A DNA stretch of 37,905 nt, from NCBI GenBank assembly GCA_016178945.1, contig JACOSH010000040.1, positions 1-37,905 of the forward strand. Reading direction: 5' to 3'. Shown here piece by piece: positions 7,964-15,085 of the stretch. A program made the position numbers and the translations under genes. The notes beneath the pieces were generated by a model, which had not been told where the DNA came from, did no database searches, and saw only the letters and a list, made by a program, of their open reading frames with translations. Numbering within the stretch: position 1 is the stretch's first letter; every line of letters starts with the position of its first letter. This DNA is from Acidobacteriota bacterium (GTDB taxonomy: Bacteria > Acidobacteriota > Terriglobia > Bryobacterales > Bryobacteraceae).

Positions 7964-8863
7964 TCACATCAGCTCTTCCACGAACTGGCGGGCGAGGTCC
8001 GGGGCGATCCGCGGGTCGCGGTGGGCGAGCGGCACGTCGTCGGCCAGGATGGGCTCGTTCCCGTGGAGCGACGGCAGGCCGGTTCTCTGGAAAAACCTGC
8101 CGATGGGGATCTCTTCTCCCCACATCTGGGCTTTCTCCATCGCCGCGTACCAGTTGGAAGGATCGTAGCCCGGGTCGTCCTCGAGCTTCTTCACGCGAGG
8201 ACGAAACCACTGGTAGGTATTGTCGTGATTATAGGTCACGCAGGGGCTGAACACATCGACGAAGGCGAATCCTTTGTGCATCAGGCCCTGCTTGAGCAGC
8301 TCCGTCAGGTGCTTCTGCTCGCTGCTGATTCCGCGCGCGACGAAGGTGGCGCCGGCGGCCAGGGCCAGCGCCATCGGGTTCACCGGCTCCTCGATGTTGC
8401 CGAAGGGCATGCTCTTGGTCTTCATCCCCACCCGGCTGGTCGGCGAGGTCTGCCCCGTGGTCAGGCCGTAGATCTGGTTGTCCATGACGATGTACAGCAG
8501 ATCGACGTTGCGCCGCATGGTATGGACGAAGTGGTTGCCGCCGATGCCGAAGCCGTCGCCGTCGCCGCCGGTCACGACCACGTGGAGATGATGGTTGGCC
8601 AGCTTGACGCCGGTCGCCACGGCCAGGGAACGGCCGTGCAGGGTGTGCATCCCGTAGGTATGGATAAAACCGGGAAGGTTCGACGAGCAGCCAATTCCGC
8701 TGATCGTTACCACCTGGTGCGGCTGTATCCGCAGCTCGACCAGGGCCTTCTGGTAGGCAGCCAGAACGCCGAAATCGCCGCAGCCAGGGCACCAGTCGGG
8801 ATCGACTCTGCCTTTCAGGTTGGCCATCGTTACCGGGACGGCTTCAACCGTGGTGGTCGCCAT
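7964..8863 (-). CDS. korB: 2-oxoacid:ferredoxin oxidoreductase, beta subunit
   Basis: This is a 299-aa thiamine-diphosphate subunit that decarboxylates a 2-oxoacid with the alpha/gamma subunit and passes electrons to ferredoxin, forming an acyl-CoA. The WCPGCGDFGVL motif near residue 25 is typical of these beta subunits. The thiamine-diphosphate/Mg signature runs from GDGDGFGIGGNH to the MDNQIYGLTTGQTSPTS segment (roughly residues 95-140), and FVDVFSPCVTYN follows further on. The length is usual for the family. The ATG at 8863 has a strong GAGGAGG ribosome-binding site that contains the korA stop codon. The substrate cannot be fixed from sequence; 2-oxoglutarate is the common one for this layout, with pyruvate or branched-chain acids possible. 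A degraded copy of its 3' end is at 1599-1850. Confidence 0.92.
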   Translation of the reverse strand: MATTTVEAVPVTMANLKGRVDPDWCPGCGDFGVLAAYQKALVELRIQPHQVVTISGIGCSSNLPGFIHTYGMHTLHGRSLAVATGVKLANHHLHVVVTGGDGDGFGIGGNHFVHTMRRNVDLLYIVMDNQIYGLTTGQTSPTSRVGMKTKSMPFGNIEEPVNPMALALAAGATFVARGISSEQKHLTELLKQGLMHKGFAFVDVFSPCVTYNHDNTYQWFRPRVKKLEDDPGYDPSNWYAAMEKAQMWGEEIPIGRFFQRTGLPSLHGNEPILADDVPLAHRDPRIAPDLARQFVEELM

Positions 8864-8874
8864 GTCTGCCCTCC

Positions 8875-10650
8875 TCAAACCATGATTTCGTGCATCGGAA
8901 CCGAAAGGTTCGTGGTTCCAGCTAGCTGCTCCTTCACGGCCTCCACGATGTGGTGCGGCATGAAGGGCTCGCCATCGTACTTGCGGATGTGGCCGTTGGG
9001 CACATAGCTGGTCTCGCTGCGCAGGTAGCGAGCGAACTGGCCGCTGTAGTTGTTCTCGACAATAATGGTGTGGCGGCAGTCCCGAAGAATCTCGAGGATG
9101 GCGTCGCCTTTCAAGGGAACCAGCCATCGAATCGGAAGATAGTTGGCCGGGATCCCCTGCTCGTTGAGAATTTCAACAGCCTCCTGGATCACTCCCTGAG
9201 TCGATCCCCAGCCGATCAGGGTCACATCGGCGGGGCGCGGCCCCTCCAACCGGGGCGGCGGGACGGCCGCCTCGATGCCGCTGCATTTGCGCATGCGCTT
9301 TTCCATCATGGCCCGCCGCTTGATCGGGTTGGTGAATTCGTCGCTGATCAGCACGCCGTCCTCGTCGTGCTCGTCGGTCGCCGCCGTGTGGATACAGCCG
9401 GGCACGCCGGGGATGGCGCGCGGCGAGACGCCGCTCTCGGTGATCCGATAGCGCTTATAGTCTCCGTTGGCGCCGTCCGGCGAAGTGATCAGCTCGCCCC
9501 GGTCGATCGGCGCGTTGAAGTCGAGATCCTTGGGATCGACGCTCAGCCGGCCTTCGGACAGCAGCAGATCGCACAAGACCAGTCCCGGGCACTGGAAACG
9601 GTCGGCCAGGTTGAACATCTCGGGGATCATCTTGAAGCAGTCCAGGATGCCGGTGGGCGCCGCGATCAGGCGGGGGTAATCGCCAAAGGCGGCGCCCAGC
9701 ATCTGCCACAAGTCCCCCTGCTCGGTCTTGGTCGGAACACCGGTGGAGGGGCCGGCCCGCTGGCAGTTGATCACCACCACCGGAGTCTCGATCATGGCCG
9801 ACATGCCGAGGCCCTCGCTCATCAGGGCGAAGCCGCCGCCCGAGGTCGCGCACATGGCCCGCACTCCGGCGTGGGCGGCGCCGATGGTCATGTTGATCAC
9901 GCCGATCTCGTCCTCCACCTGCCGCACCATGATGCCCGCTTTGCGGGCGTGCGCTGCCATCCAGTGCAGCACGCCGGTGGAGGGACTCATGGGGTAGGCG
10001 CAGTAGAACTTCACGCCGGCCGCCACGCCTCCCATCGCCAGCGCCATGTTGCCGCCGACAACCGCGTAACGGTTTTCGGTCATCGGCAGGGGGCGGGAGA
10101 ACGGCCTGAAATGCTCCGTCGCGTATTGATATCCGGCGCGGGCCACCCCTGCGTTCTCGGCCACTACCGCGTCCCCCTTTTTCTTGAACTGCTCGGTCAA
10201 GGCCTCTTCCAGCGGCTGGAAGCCGACGCCCAGCATGCTGAGGCTCGCGCCGATCGCCACCGTGTTCTGGGCGACCTTGTTTCGCGTGACGTCCGCCAAC
10301 TGGGAGACCGGCAGCGGGCAAAGCTGCACGCCGTCAGCCGCGGTTCCCGGTTGAATGGAGTCGCTGTTGTAAACGACCGCGGCCCCAGGCCCCAGCAGGC
10401 GCAGGTGCCGGTCCATGGTGTCCTGATTCAGGGGGATCAGCAGATCGATCCGGTCCCCCATATTGGCGACCTTTTCGACGCCAGTGCGAATCGTCAGGAA
10501 GGTGTGTCCCCCGCGAATGATCGACTGGTAGGCGTTGTAGGTGTTTACGTGCAGGCCGCGGCGGGCGAAAATCTTGGCGAAAATGTCTCCCGGAGTGGCC
10601 ACCCCCTGGCCGGCGGCGCCCCCGATCGCGACGGTGAAAGTCTGGCTCAT
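8875..10650 (-). CDS. korA: 2-oxoacid:ferredoxin oxidoreductase, fused gamma-alpha subunit
   Basis: This is a 591-aa protein with a gamma (catalytic POR) domain in residues 1-180 (GGAAGQGV near residue 10, then IRGGHTF) fused to an alpha subunit in about 200-590. The alpha part has CAYPMSPSTGVLHWM, VEDEIGVINMTIGAAHAG and the signature TSGGGFALMSEGLGMS followed by GPSTGVPTKTEQGDL. Fused gamma-alpha chains are standard for two-subunit KorAB enzymes. The ATG at 10650 has AGGGGAA just upstream and overlaps the regulator stop codon as ATGA, so regulator, korA and korB are translationally coupled. The enzyme needs a ferredoxin acceptor, and one is encoded divergently at 11406. Part of this gene is repeated as a relic at 1851-1990. 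Confidence 0.92.
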   Translation of the reverse strand: MSQTFTVAIGGAAGQGVATPGDIFAKIFARRGLHVNTYNAYQSIIRGGHTFLTIRTGVEKVANMGDRIDLLIPLNQDTMDRHLRLLGPGAAVVYNSDSIQPGTAADGVQLCPLPVSQLADVTRNKVAQNTVAIGASLSMLGVGFQPLEEALTEQFKKKGDAVVAENAGVARAGYQYATEHFRPFSRPLPMTENRYAVVGGNMALAMGGVAAGVKFYCAYPMSPSTGVLHWMAAHARKAGIMVRQVEDEIGVINMTIGAAHAGVRAMCATSGGGFALMSEGLGMSAMIETPVVVINCQRAGPSTGVPTKTEQGDLWQMLGAAFGDYPRLIAAPTGILDCFKMIPEMFNLADRFQCPGLVLCDLLLSEGRLSVDPKDLDFNAPIDRGELITSPDGANGDYKRYRITESGVSPRAIPGVPGCIHTAATDEHDEDGVLISDEFTNPIKRRAMMEKRMRKCSGIEAAVPPPRLEGPRPADVTLIGWGSTQGVIQEAVEILNEQGIPANYLPIRWLVPLKGDAILEILRDCRHTIIVENNYSGQFARYLRSETSYVPNGHIRKYDGEPFMPHHIVEAVKEQLAGTTNLSVPMHEIMV

Positions 10651-11294
10651 GTTCCCCTCGTTCCTTCCCTCCGGATCAGGTAAGAACAGTGGCGGTCCCC
10701 GGCGAGCGCGTGGCAGACGCGTTTGACGCTTGCCCCGGCGAGGTCGCGGATGAGGGAGAGTTCCTCCTCGCAAGTGGCCGGGAAGCATTCGGCAACCCTG
10801 GGAAGGGCGCAATTGCGCTCCGTCAACACAAAGGAGTCCCGCCCCGCTGGCGACACGTCCGCCATGTAGCCGTCTTCCGTAAGAATGGCCGCCACCTCGC
10901 GGACCCGCTGTTCCAAGCCCTTGCCTTTCATCCGCGGCAGGTAGCGGGCGGTCAGCTCCCTGCGGCGGCGCCGAAAAACCTGACGGACCTTGGCTTCGCC
11001 GTCCAGAGCGCGCAGGCTGGAGAGCACATCGAAGGCCAGCCCCTCGTAGTCCCTCGGGAACCCGGCATGGCCCAATTCGGAGAGCGAATGCACGGCGGTC
11101 GGGCGGCCCTTCGGCCTCCGCTCGGTTTTGACTTCGATGAGGCCGGCCGCACGGAGATCGAGCAGATGCCGGCGGACCGCCATCGTCGTCAGACCGCAGG
11201 CTTCGGCGATGGCTTTGGCCTGGGCGTCCCCATTCACCTTCAGGAGGCGCAGGATCTCGGTCTTTGTGGATTGTCCGGGTGCGATGCCGCCCAT
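10647..11294 (-). CDS. Winged-helix regulator with Cys-rich C-terminus (SufR-like)
   Basis: This is a 215-aa regulator. An N-terminal winged helix (residues 10-75: TEILRLLKVNG, then AIAEACGLTTMAVRRHL, then GRPTAVHSLSELG) is followed by a C-terminal domain with Cys162, Cys170, Cys175, Cys194 and Cys203. The spacing of Cys162, Cys175 and Cys203 is close to that of the [4Fe-4S] sensor SufR, but the fourth ligand is not at the SufR position, so cluster binding is probable rather than certain. It overlaps korA by four bases (ATGA), so it is in the kor operon and likely controls it, and perhaps the divergent ferredoxin, in response to iron-sulfur or redox status. The ATG at 11294 is preceded by GAGGAAGG. 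Confidence 0.8.
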   Translation of the reverse strand: MGGIAPGQSTKTEILRLLKVNGDAQAKAIAEACGLTTMAVRRHLLDLRAAGLIEVKTERRPKGRPTAVHSLSELGHAGFPRDYEGLAFDVLSSLRALDGEAKVRQVFRRRRRELTARYLPRMKGKGLEQRVREVAAILTEDGYMADVSPAGRDSFVLTERNCALPRVAECFPATCEEELSLIRDLAGASVKRVCHALAGDRHCSYLIRREGTRGT

Positions 11295-11306
11295 CCTTCC
11301 TCTCGC

Positions 11307-11335
11307 ACTCTACCCGCGTGGGGCGGATTTGTCAA
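11307..11335 (-). promoter_or_regulatory. Promoter of the regulator-korA-korB operon
   Basis: On the minus strand, a perfect TTGACA (11335-11330) is followed after 17 bp by TAGAGT (11312-11307). The -10 lies 12 bases before the ATG, so the leader would be about 5-6 nt. The -35 belongs to an inverted repeat, TTTGTCAA (11328-11335) and TTGACAAA (11360-11367), shared with the divergent ferredoxin promoter. This is a plausible operator for the Cys-rich regulator. Confidence 0.6.
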
Positions 11336-11359
11336 TAGACGACTTTTGAAACAGCCATG

Positions 11360-11388
11360 TTGACAAAGTGCCGAAAGCCCGCTACCGT
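11360..11388 (+). promoter_or_regulatory. Promoter of the ferredoxin gene
   Basis: A perfect TTGACA (11360-11365) is followed after 17 bp by TACCGT (11383-11388). It faces away from the kor operon promoter. The two TTGACA boxes form the arms of an inverted repeat with 24 bp between them. The ribosome-binding site GAGAGGGG (11391-11398) would sit at the very 5' end of the transcript. Confidence 0.45.
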
Positions 11389-11405
11389 TGGAGAGGGGCG
11401 CAACC

Positions 11406-11717
11406 GTGGCCTATATCATCGCGGAGCCGTGTATCGGCACGAAGGATACGGCCTGTGTCGATGCCTGCCCGGTGGATTGCATCCATCCGAAGAAGGACAC
11501 CTCCTACGAAGACGGGCGGCCAGGGATCGACCAGGTGGATCAACTCTTCATCGACCCGGTTGAGTGCATCGACTGCGGCGCCTGCGTTCCCGTCTGCCCT
11601 GTTGCGGCGATCTTCGCGTTGGACGACCTGCCGGAGAAGTGGCAGGGCTACATCGAGAAGAACGCCAACTATGTCACCGGCGGCAAGTTCCAGCCGGATA
11701 CTTACAGGGCGGCGTAA
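11406..11717 (+). CDS. fdxA: Two-cluster ferredoxin (FdxA type)
   Basis: This is a 103-aa electron carrier. The first cluster motif is C9-x7-C17-x3-C21-P-x2-C25 and the second is C54-x2-C57-x2-C60-x3-C64-P. This pattern and the start MAYIIAEPC match seven-iron/FdxA-type ferredoxins, which carry a [3Fe-4S] and a [4Fe-4S] cluster or two [4Fe-4S] clusters. I chose the GTG at 11406 because GAGAGGGG lies seven bases upstream; the TTG at 11388 overlaps the predicted -10. It lies divergent from korAB and is the likely electron acceptor of that enzyme (inference from proximity). A Rieske-type remnant follows five bases after its stop codon. Confidence 0.93.
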   Translation: MAYIIAEPCIGTKDTACVDACPVDCIHPKKDTSYEDGRPGIDQVDQLFIDPVECIDCGACVPVCPVAAIFALDDLPEKWQGYIEKNANYVTGGKFQPDTYRAA

Positions 11718-11722
11718 GAGAA

Positions 11723-11933
11723 ATGGCCACGTATATCAGGGTAGCGCGGGCGAGCGAACCTGGACGACACCTCCACGCATCGCGGAGGCCGCTGTCGGAA
11801 GGCGCGGCGGAGGGGAACGAGGTGGGCGGTGTTCGACGTAACCACGGGCAACGTGCTTGGCGCGCCGGCGCCGCGCGGTGTCGCCAGTTACCCTGTCCGT
11901 GTGCAGGGCGACGACATCGAAGTGGAAATCTGA
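11723..11933 (+). pseudogene. Rieske [2Fe-2S] ferredoxin remnant
   Basis: The start MATYIRVARASEP and the end FDVTTGNVLGAPAPRGVASYPVRV (terminating at TGA 11931-11933) match the ends of small Rieske ferredoxins of the NirD type. The two ends are in different frames. The middle is shortened: what should be CTHRGGPLSEG appears as STHRGG in one frame and PLSEG in another, and the second ligand pair (CPWHGW) is deleted. Neither Fe-S ligand pair survives, so no functional protein can be made. It begins five bases after the ferredoxin stop codon, which suggests the two once formed an operon. Confidence 0.8.
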
Positions 11934-11953
11934 ATCCGCGGACCACTGGGGTG

Positions 11954-11959
11954 TATACT
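11954..11959 (+). promoter_or_regulatory. Candidate -10 element of the HMA gene
   Basis: TATACT directly preceded by TG lies 22 bases upstream of the ATG at 11982. No convincing -35 is visible at the right distance. The excellent Shine-Dalgarno AAGGAGG (11967-11973) would lie at the extreme 5' end of the transcript. Confidence 0.4.
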
Positions 11960-11981
11960 TGCCGTCAAGGAGGCAACAACC

Positions 11982-12287
11982 ATGAAACGAAGAACACTTG
12001 GCTGGCTGCTGGTGGCGGCTGCCGCGGTGGCCGTGAGCGCCTTTCCCGCGCCGAAGGAAGAAACGGTCACCCTGACCATCACGGGCATGACGTGAGGCGG
12101 CTGCGTGGACACAGTGCGGTCCGCACTGGAAGCCGTGAAGGGTGTGAAGGAAGCCAAGGTTGACTTGGATACCAAGGAAGCCGTTGTAAAGTACGACGCG
12201 GCGCAGGTCAAAACTGAGGATCTGGTCAAGGCCGTCCGGGAAGCCCAAGGGATGAGCAAATACGGCGCGTCGGTGAAGAAGAAGTAG
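11982..12287 (+). CDS. Secreted HMA-domain protein with in-frame TGA at the first CxxC Cys (possible selenoprotein)
   Basis: If TGA 12093-12095 is read through, this is a 101-aa MerP/CopZ-like protein: a Sec signal peptide (MKRRTLGWLLVAAAAVAVSAFP) and one heavy-metal-associated domain. The metal site normally reads GMTCxxC; here it reads GMT-TGA-GGC, so codon 38 replaces exactly the first ligand Cys while Cys41 is kept. The rest of the domain is intact up to TAG 12285-12287. The start is well supported by AAGGAGG eight bases upstream. A hairpin with a GGUCC loop lies 22 nt after the TGA. Either the TGA encodes selenocysteine, giving a UxxC metal/thiol site in the periplasm, or the gene is a fresh nonsense mutant. 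Two decayed genes nearby make the second option real. If the TGA is a stop, only a 37-aa signal-peptide fragment is made. Confidence 0.7.
12093..12134 (+). promoter_or_regulatory. SECIS-like hairpin downstream of the in-frame TGA
   Basis: After TGA 12093-12095, CAGTGC (12112-12117) pairs perfectly with GCACTG (12123-12128) around the loop GGTCC. A lower stem GGCT (12099-12102) with AGCC (12131-12134) is possible. The apical loop begins 22 nt after the TGA and starts with G. From memory of bacterial SECIS rules, the loop should lie about 16-37 nt after the UGA and have a G in its first two bases; both hold. The loop resembles the AGGUCU loop of E. coli fdhF. In GC-rich coding DNA such a hairpin could also arise by chance. 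Confidence 0.5.
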
Positions 12288-12335
12288 GCCTTCGGCCTTG
12301 AGCGGGGCCCTCTGGCAGCAAGATGTTCGCGGCAA

Positions 12336-12566
12336 TCATCGGCCGCGCAGGTCATCGACGAACCGGTCCACGGACGTGTATCCAAGTTCGGCAAACCTGG
12401 TCTTGCAGCGCCCTTTCCACTTTCGCAGATCGAGCTTCTTCAGCGCCTTCTTGAGCACGATAGAACCATGGGCAATGATGAACTCAACCTCCGTCTCCGG
12501 CCCAAGACCGAACCTTTAGCGGATTCCCTTTGGGATCGTGACCTGACCGCGCTTGCCGATTCTCAT
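12336..12566 (-). pseudogene. AbrB/MazE-type antitoxin with an internal stop
   Basis: Read on the minus strand from ATG 12566, the frame gives MRIGKRGQVTIPKGIR, then TAA (12518-12516), then RFGLGPETEVEF and on to TGA at 12338-12336. This is a SpoVT-AbrB swapped-hairpin antitoxin of 76 codons in which the usual Glu after KGIR has become a stop (GAA to TAA). The frame is otherwise undamaged, so the mutation is recent or a sequence error. No PIN or MazF toxin follows: only 48 bp separate it from the HMA gene end. It is therefore an orphan, broken antitoxin. Outside it, 12288-12335 and 12567-12699 hold nothing recognisable. Confidence 0.8.
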
Positions 12567-12699
12567 ACTCCACAGTATGACTCGGAATTCGTATCGTCAC
12601 CCGTAGGCGACTGCCGGCCTCCTCTGCGGCGCGATTCCCCGCCGGGATAAGGGAAAGACCCGCGTTACCTTTGCCCCGCTGGTGTGTTGATATAAGGGT

Positions 12700-15042
12700 A
12701 TGCGGTTCCGTCCCTGGCTCCTTTTCCTAAGTGTTTCGCTTGCCCTGGCGCAGGGCGTGCCGGGGCGATACCTGGTCGAGCTGACGGCGGAGCCTTCGCT
12801 GGGCGCCTCGAAAACCGCGGCGGCCCGGGCGGCGCGCGGGCAGCAGCAAGCGGTGCGCGCGGCCGTCGAATCCGCCGGGGCCGATGTGCTGGAAGCCGTC
12901 GACAACATCGCCAACGTTCTCATTGTCCGGATTGCGGACGCCCAGGCGGCGCGCCTGGCGGCCATTCCCGGCGTCAAGCGGGTGCGGCAAGCTCGCCAGA
13001 TGCGCCTGCTGCTGGATGCCGCCCTGCCGCTGCACAAAGTTCCCGAGGCCTGGAACCGGATCGGAGCGGACCAGGCCGGGCTGGGCGTCAAGATCGGGAT
13101 CATCGACACCGGCATCGACATCGATCATCCGGGCATGCAGGATGCCTCGCTCACGCCTCCGGCGGGATTTCCCAAGACCAACGCGGACTCCGACCAGGCG
13201 TTCACCAACGGCAAGGTCATCGTGGCGCGCAGCTACTCGAAGCTGTTCCGGACCCTGGAGGAGGACGCCTCGGCGCGCGACCGCGTGGGACACGGCACCG
13301 CGGCGGCCATGGCGGCGGCGGGGGCGGCCAACACCGGCCCGCTGGGCCCGCTGACCGGCGTGGCGCCGAAGGCCTTTCTGGGCAGCTACAAGGTGTTTGG
13401 CTCGACCGGCGTCAACGATTCCACCTCGAGCGACATCATTCTGAAAGCGGTTTCCGACGCCGTGGCCGACGGCATGGACGTGGTCAGCCTGAGCCTGGGC
13501 GGCGCGCTGGCCCCGCGCCTGGAAGACGACATTGAAGTGGACGCACTGGAGCGAGCGGTGGCGGCCGGCGTCGTGGTGGTGGCGGCGGCAGGCAACACCG
13601 GTCCGGACCTCAACACCATGTCGTCGCCGGGAACGGCGCCTTCGGTCCTGACGGTCGGGGCGCAGGTGAATGCGCGCACCTTCGGCGGTTCGGTGACCAT
13701 CGAAGGAGCAGCGCCGTTTCTGGCCGTGCCGGGGACAGGCGAGAATTCGCGCGAGCCCATCAAGGCTTCCGCCGTGGATGTGGAAACGCTGGACCGCAAC
13801 GGCCTGGCCTGCCGGACGCTTCCAGCCGACAGCCTGAAGGGGAAGATCGCGTTCATCCTGCGCGGCACCTGCTTCTTCTCCGACAAGCTGACCAATGCGC
13901 AGAGCGCGGGCGCGGTGGCGGCGCTGGTCTACACCGATGCCGCCCGCCCGGAGGTGATCACGATGGACGTGCAGGAGGCGACGCTGCCGGCCGCCATGGT
14001 GAGCAATGCCGACGGCGTGGCCATCAAGCAGCTCCTGGCGGCGCAGGCGGGGCTGGAGATCTCGATCCGGTTCACGATTGGGCCCGTGCCGGTCAACTCC
14101 AACCGGGCGGCGTCCTTCTCGGCACGCGGGCCCAACGTGGACGAATCCATAAAGCCGGATCTGCTGGCCGCCGGGACCGATATCTACACCGCGGCCCAGC
14201 GCGCCGTGCCCGATGGCGACGTGTACGGGGCCTCGGGGTACGTGCTGGTTTCCGGAACCAGCTTCTCCACGCCGCTGGCAGCCGGCGCGGTGGCCCTGGT
14301 GAAAGGGGCGCGTCCCGGCCTGACAACGGCGCAGTATCGCTCGCTGCTGGTGAACAGCGCGGCGCCCTTGAACGCGCGGCTACTGCAAGGCGGCGTGGGG
14401 AGCCTGGACGTGGACGCGGCGGTGCGCTCGACGCTGGCGGTGACGCCGATCGCGCTGAGTTTTCGCACCGGCGGCGCCGACCCGAAGCTGTCCCGCACGC
14501 TGACCATCGCCAATGTGGGGGCGTCGGCGGGCGACTACACCCTCAAGGTCGACTCCCGGGACTCGCGTCCGGGTCCGGCCATCCCGATCGACACGCTGCA
14601 CCTCGATGCAGGCAAGTCGGCCGATCTGACGGTCAACTTCACGGCCTCGGGACTCGCGCCCGGCGCCTACGAGGGCTTCATCACCATCACGGACCCCAAC
14701 ACCCGCGTCGACACGCGCGTCCCTTACTGGTACGCGGTGCCTTCGACCGTGCCGGCCGGCATTTCGCTGCTGGACGCGAGCGACACCTCGAAACCCGGGA
14801 CGCGGCTCCGCGACGCCATCGTGTTCCGCGTCACCGACGCTTCGGGCGTGATCCTGCGCGGCGTGGACCCCCAGGTGACCGTGGTTTCCGGCGGCGGCGA
14901 AGTCTCCAGCGTGGCCTCGCTGAATCGCGATATCCCCGGGGCCTATGGGGTAACGGTGCGGCTGGGGGCCCGGGCCGGCGACAACGTCTTCCGCATCGAG
15001 GTCGGCGAGCTGCGCCGGGACATCACCATCGTCGGCCGGTAG
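12700..15042 (+). CDS. Secreted subtilisin-like serine protease with PA insert
   Basis: This is a 780-aa exported protease. A signal peptide (residues 1-18) is followed by an I9-like propeptide (20-100) and an S8 catalytic domain with Asp136 (IIDTGID), His198 (GHGTAAA), oxyanion Asn299 (AAGNTG) and Ser521 (SGTSFSTP). A PA-type insert lies at about 350-460, and two beta-rich Ig-like domains occupy the C-terminus. It should degrade extracellular protein after removal of the propeptide. The C-terminal part resembles that of the subtilase at the window start but ends without TIGR03437. The ATG at 12700 is preceded by AAGGG. The gene is alone, with greA starting 43 bp after it on the same strand from its own -10 element. 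Confidence 0.93.
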   Translation: MRFRPWLLFLSVSLALAQGVPGRYLVELTAEPSLGASKTAAARAARGQQQAVRAAVESAGADVLEAVDNIANVLIVRIADAQAARLAAIPGVKRVRQARQMRLLLDAALPLHKVPEAWNRIGADQAGLGVKIGIIDTGIDIDHPGMQDASLTPPAGFPKTNADSDQAFTNGKVIVARSYSKLFRTLEEDASARDRVGHGTAAAMAAAGAANTGPLGPLTGVAPKAFLGSYKVFGSTGVNDSTSSDIILKAVSDAVADGMDVVSLSLGGALAPRLEDDIEVDALERAVAAGVVVVAAAGNTGPDLNTMSSPGTAPSVLTVGAQVNARTFGGSVTIEGAAPFLAVPGTGENSREPIKASAVDVETLDRNGLACRTLPADSLKGKIAFILRGTCFFSDKLTNAQSAGAVAALVYTDAARPEVITMDVQEATLPAAMVSNADGVAIKQLLAAQAGLEISIRFTIGPVPVNSNRAASFSARGPNVDESIKPDLLAAGTDIYTAAQRAVPDGDVYGASGYVLVSGTSFSTPLAAGAVALVKGARPGLTTAQYRSLLVNSAAPLNARLLQGGVGSLDVDAAVRSTLAVTPIALSFRTGGADPKLSRTLTIANVGASAGDYTLKVDSRDSRPGPAIPIDTLHLDAGKSADLTVNFTASGLAPGAYEGFITITDPNTRVDTRVPYWYAVPSTVPAGISLLDASDTSKPGTRLRDAIVFRVTDASGVILRGVDPQVTVVSGGGEVSSVASLNRDIPGAYGVTVRLGARAGDNVFRIEVGELRRDITIVGR

Positions 15043-15069
15043 CTTTCGTAGAGCCCTCCAACCATCCGC

Positions 15070-15075
15070 TATAAT
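15070..15075 (+). promoter_or_regulatory. -10 element of greA inside a small inverted repeat
   Basis: A consensus TATAAT lies ten bases upstream of ATG 15086. CCAACC (15058-15063) and GGTTGG (15080-15085) flank it as an inverted repeat, so a repressor site or a structured 5' end is possible. No good -35 is visible. An upstream ATG at 15074 lies inside the -10 and cannot be the start if this promoter is used. Confidence 0.5.
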
Positions 15076-15085
15076 GGTCGGTTGG

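Noticed and set aside
1599-8345. Kor copies as direct-repeat attachment sites of an integrative element
   Set aside because: The copies differ by many substitutions and large deletions and no integrase or tRNA gene is seen, so a decayed paralog fits better than recent att sites.
8950-10683. 577-codon + strand open frame opposite korA
   Set aside because: It is a mirror of korA codon bias, with no recognisable domain; korA is firmly identified.
12105-12287. Separate small gene starting at GTG after the TGA
   Set aside because: It would be a headless HMA domain without a ribosome-binding site; the TGA-containing single frame explains the sequence better.
15074-15085. GreA start at ATG 15074
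   Set aside because: This ATG overlaps the TATAAT element, and starting at 15086 gives the normal GreA N-terminus.
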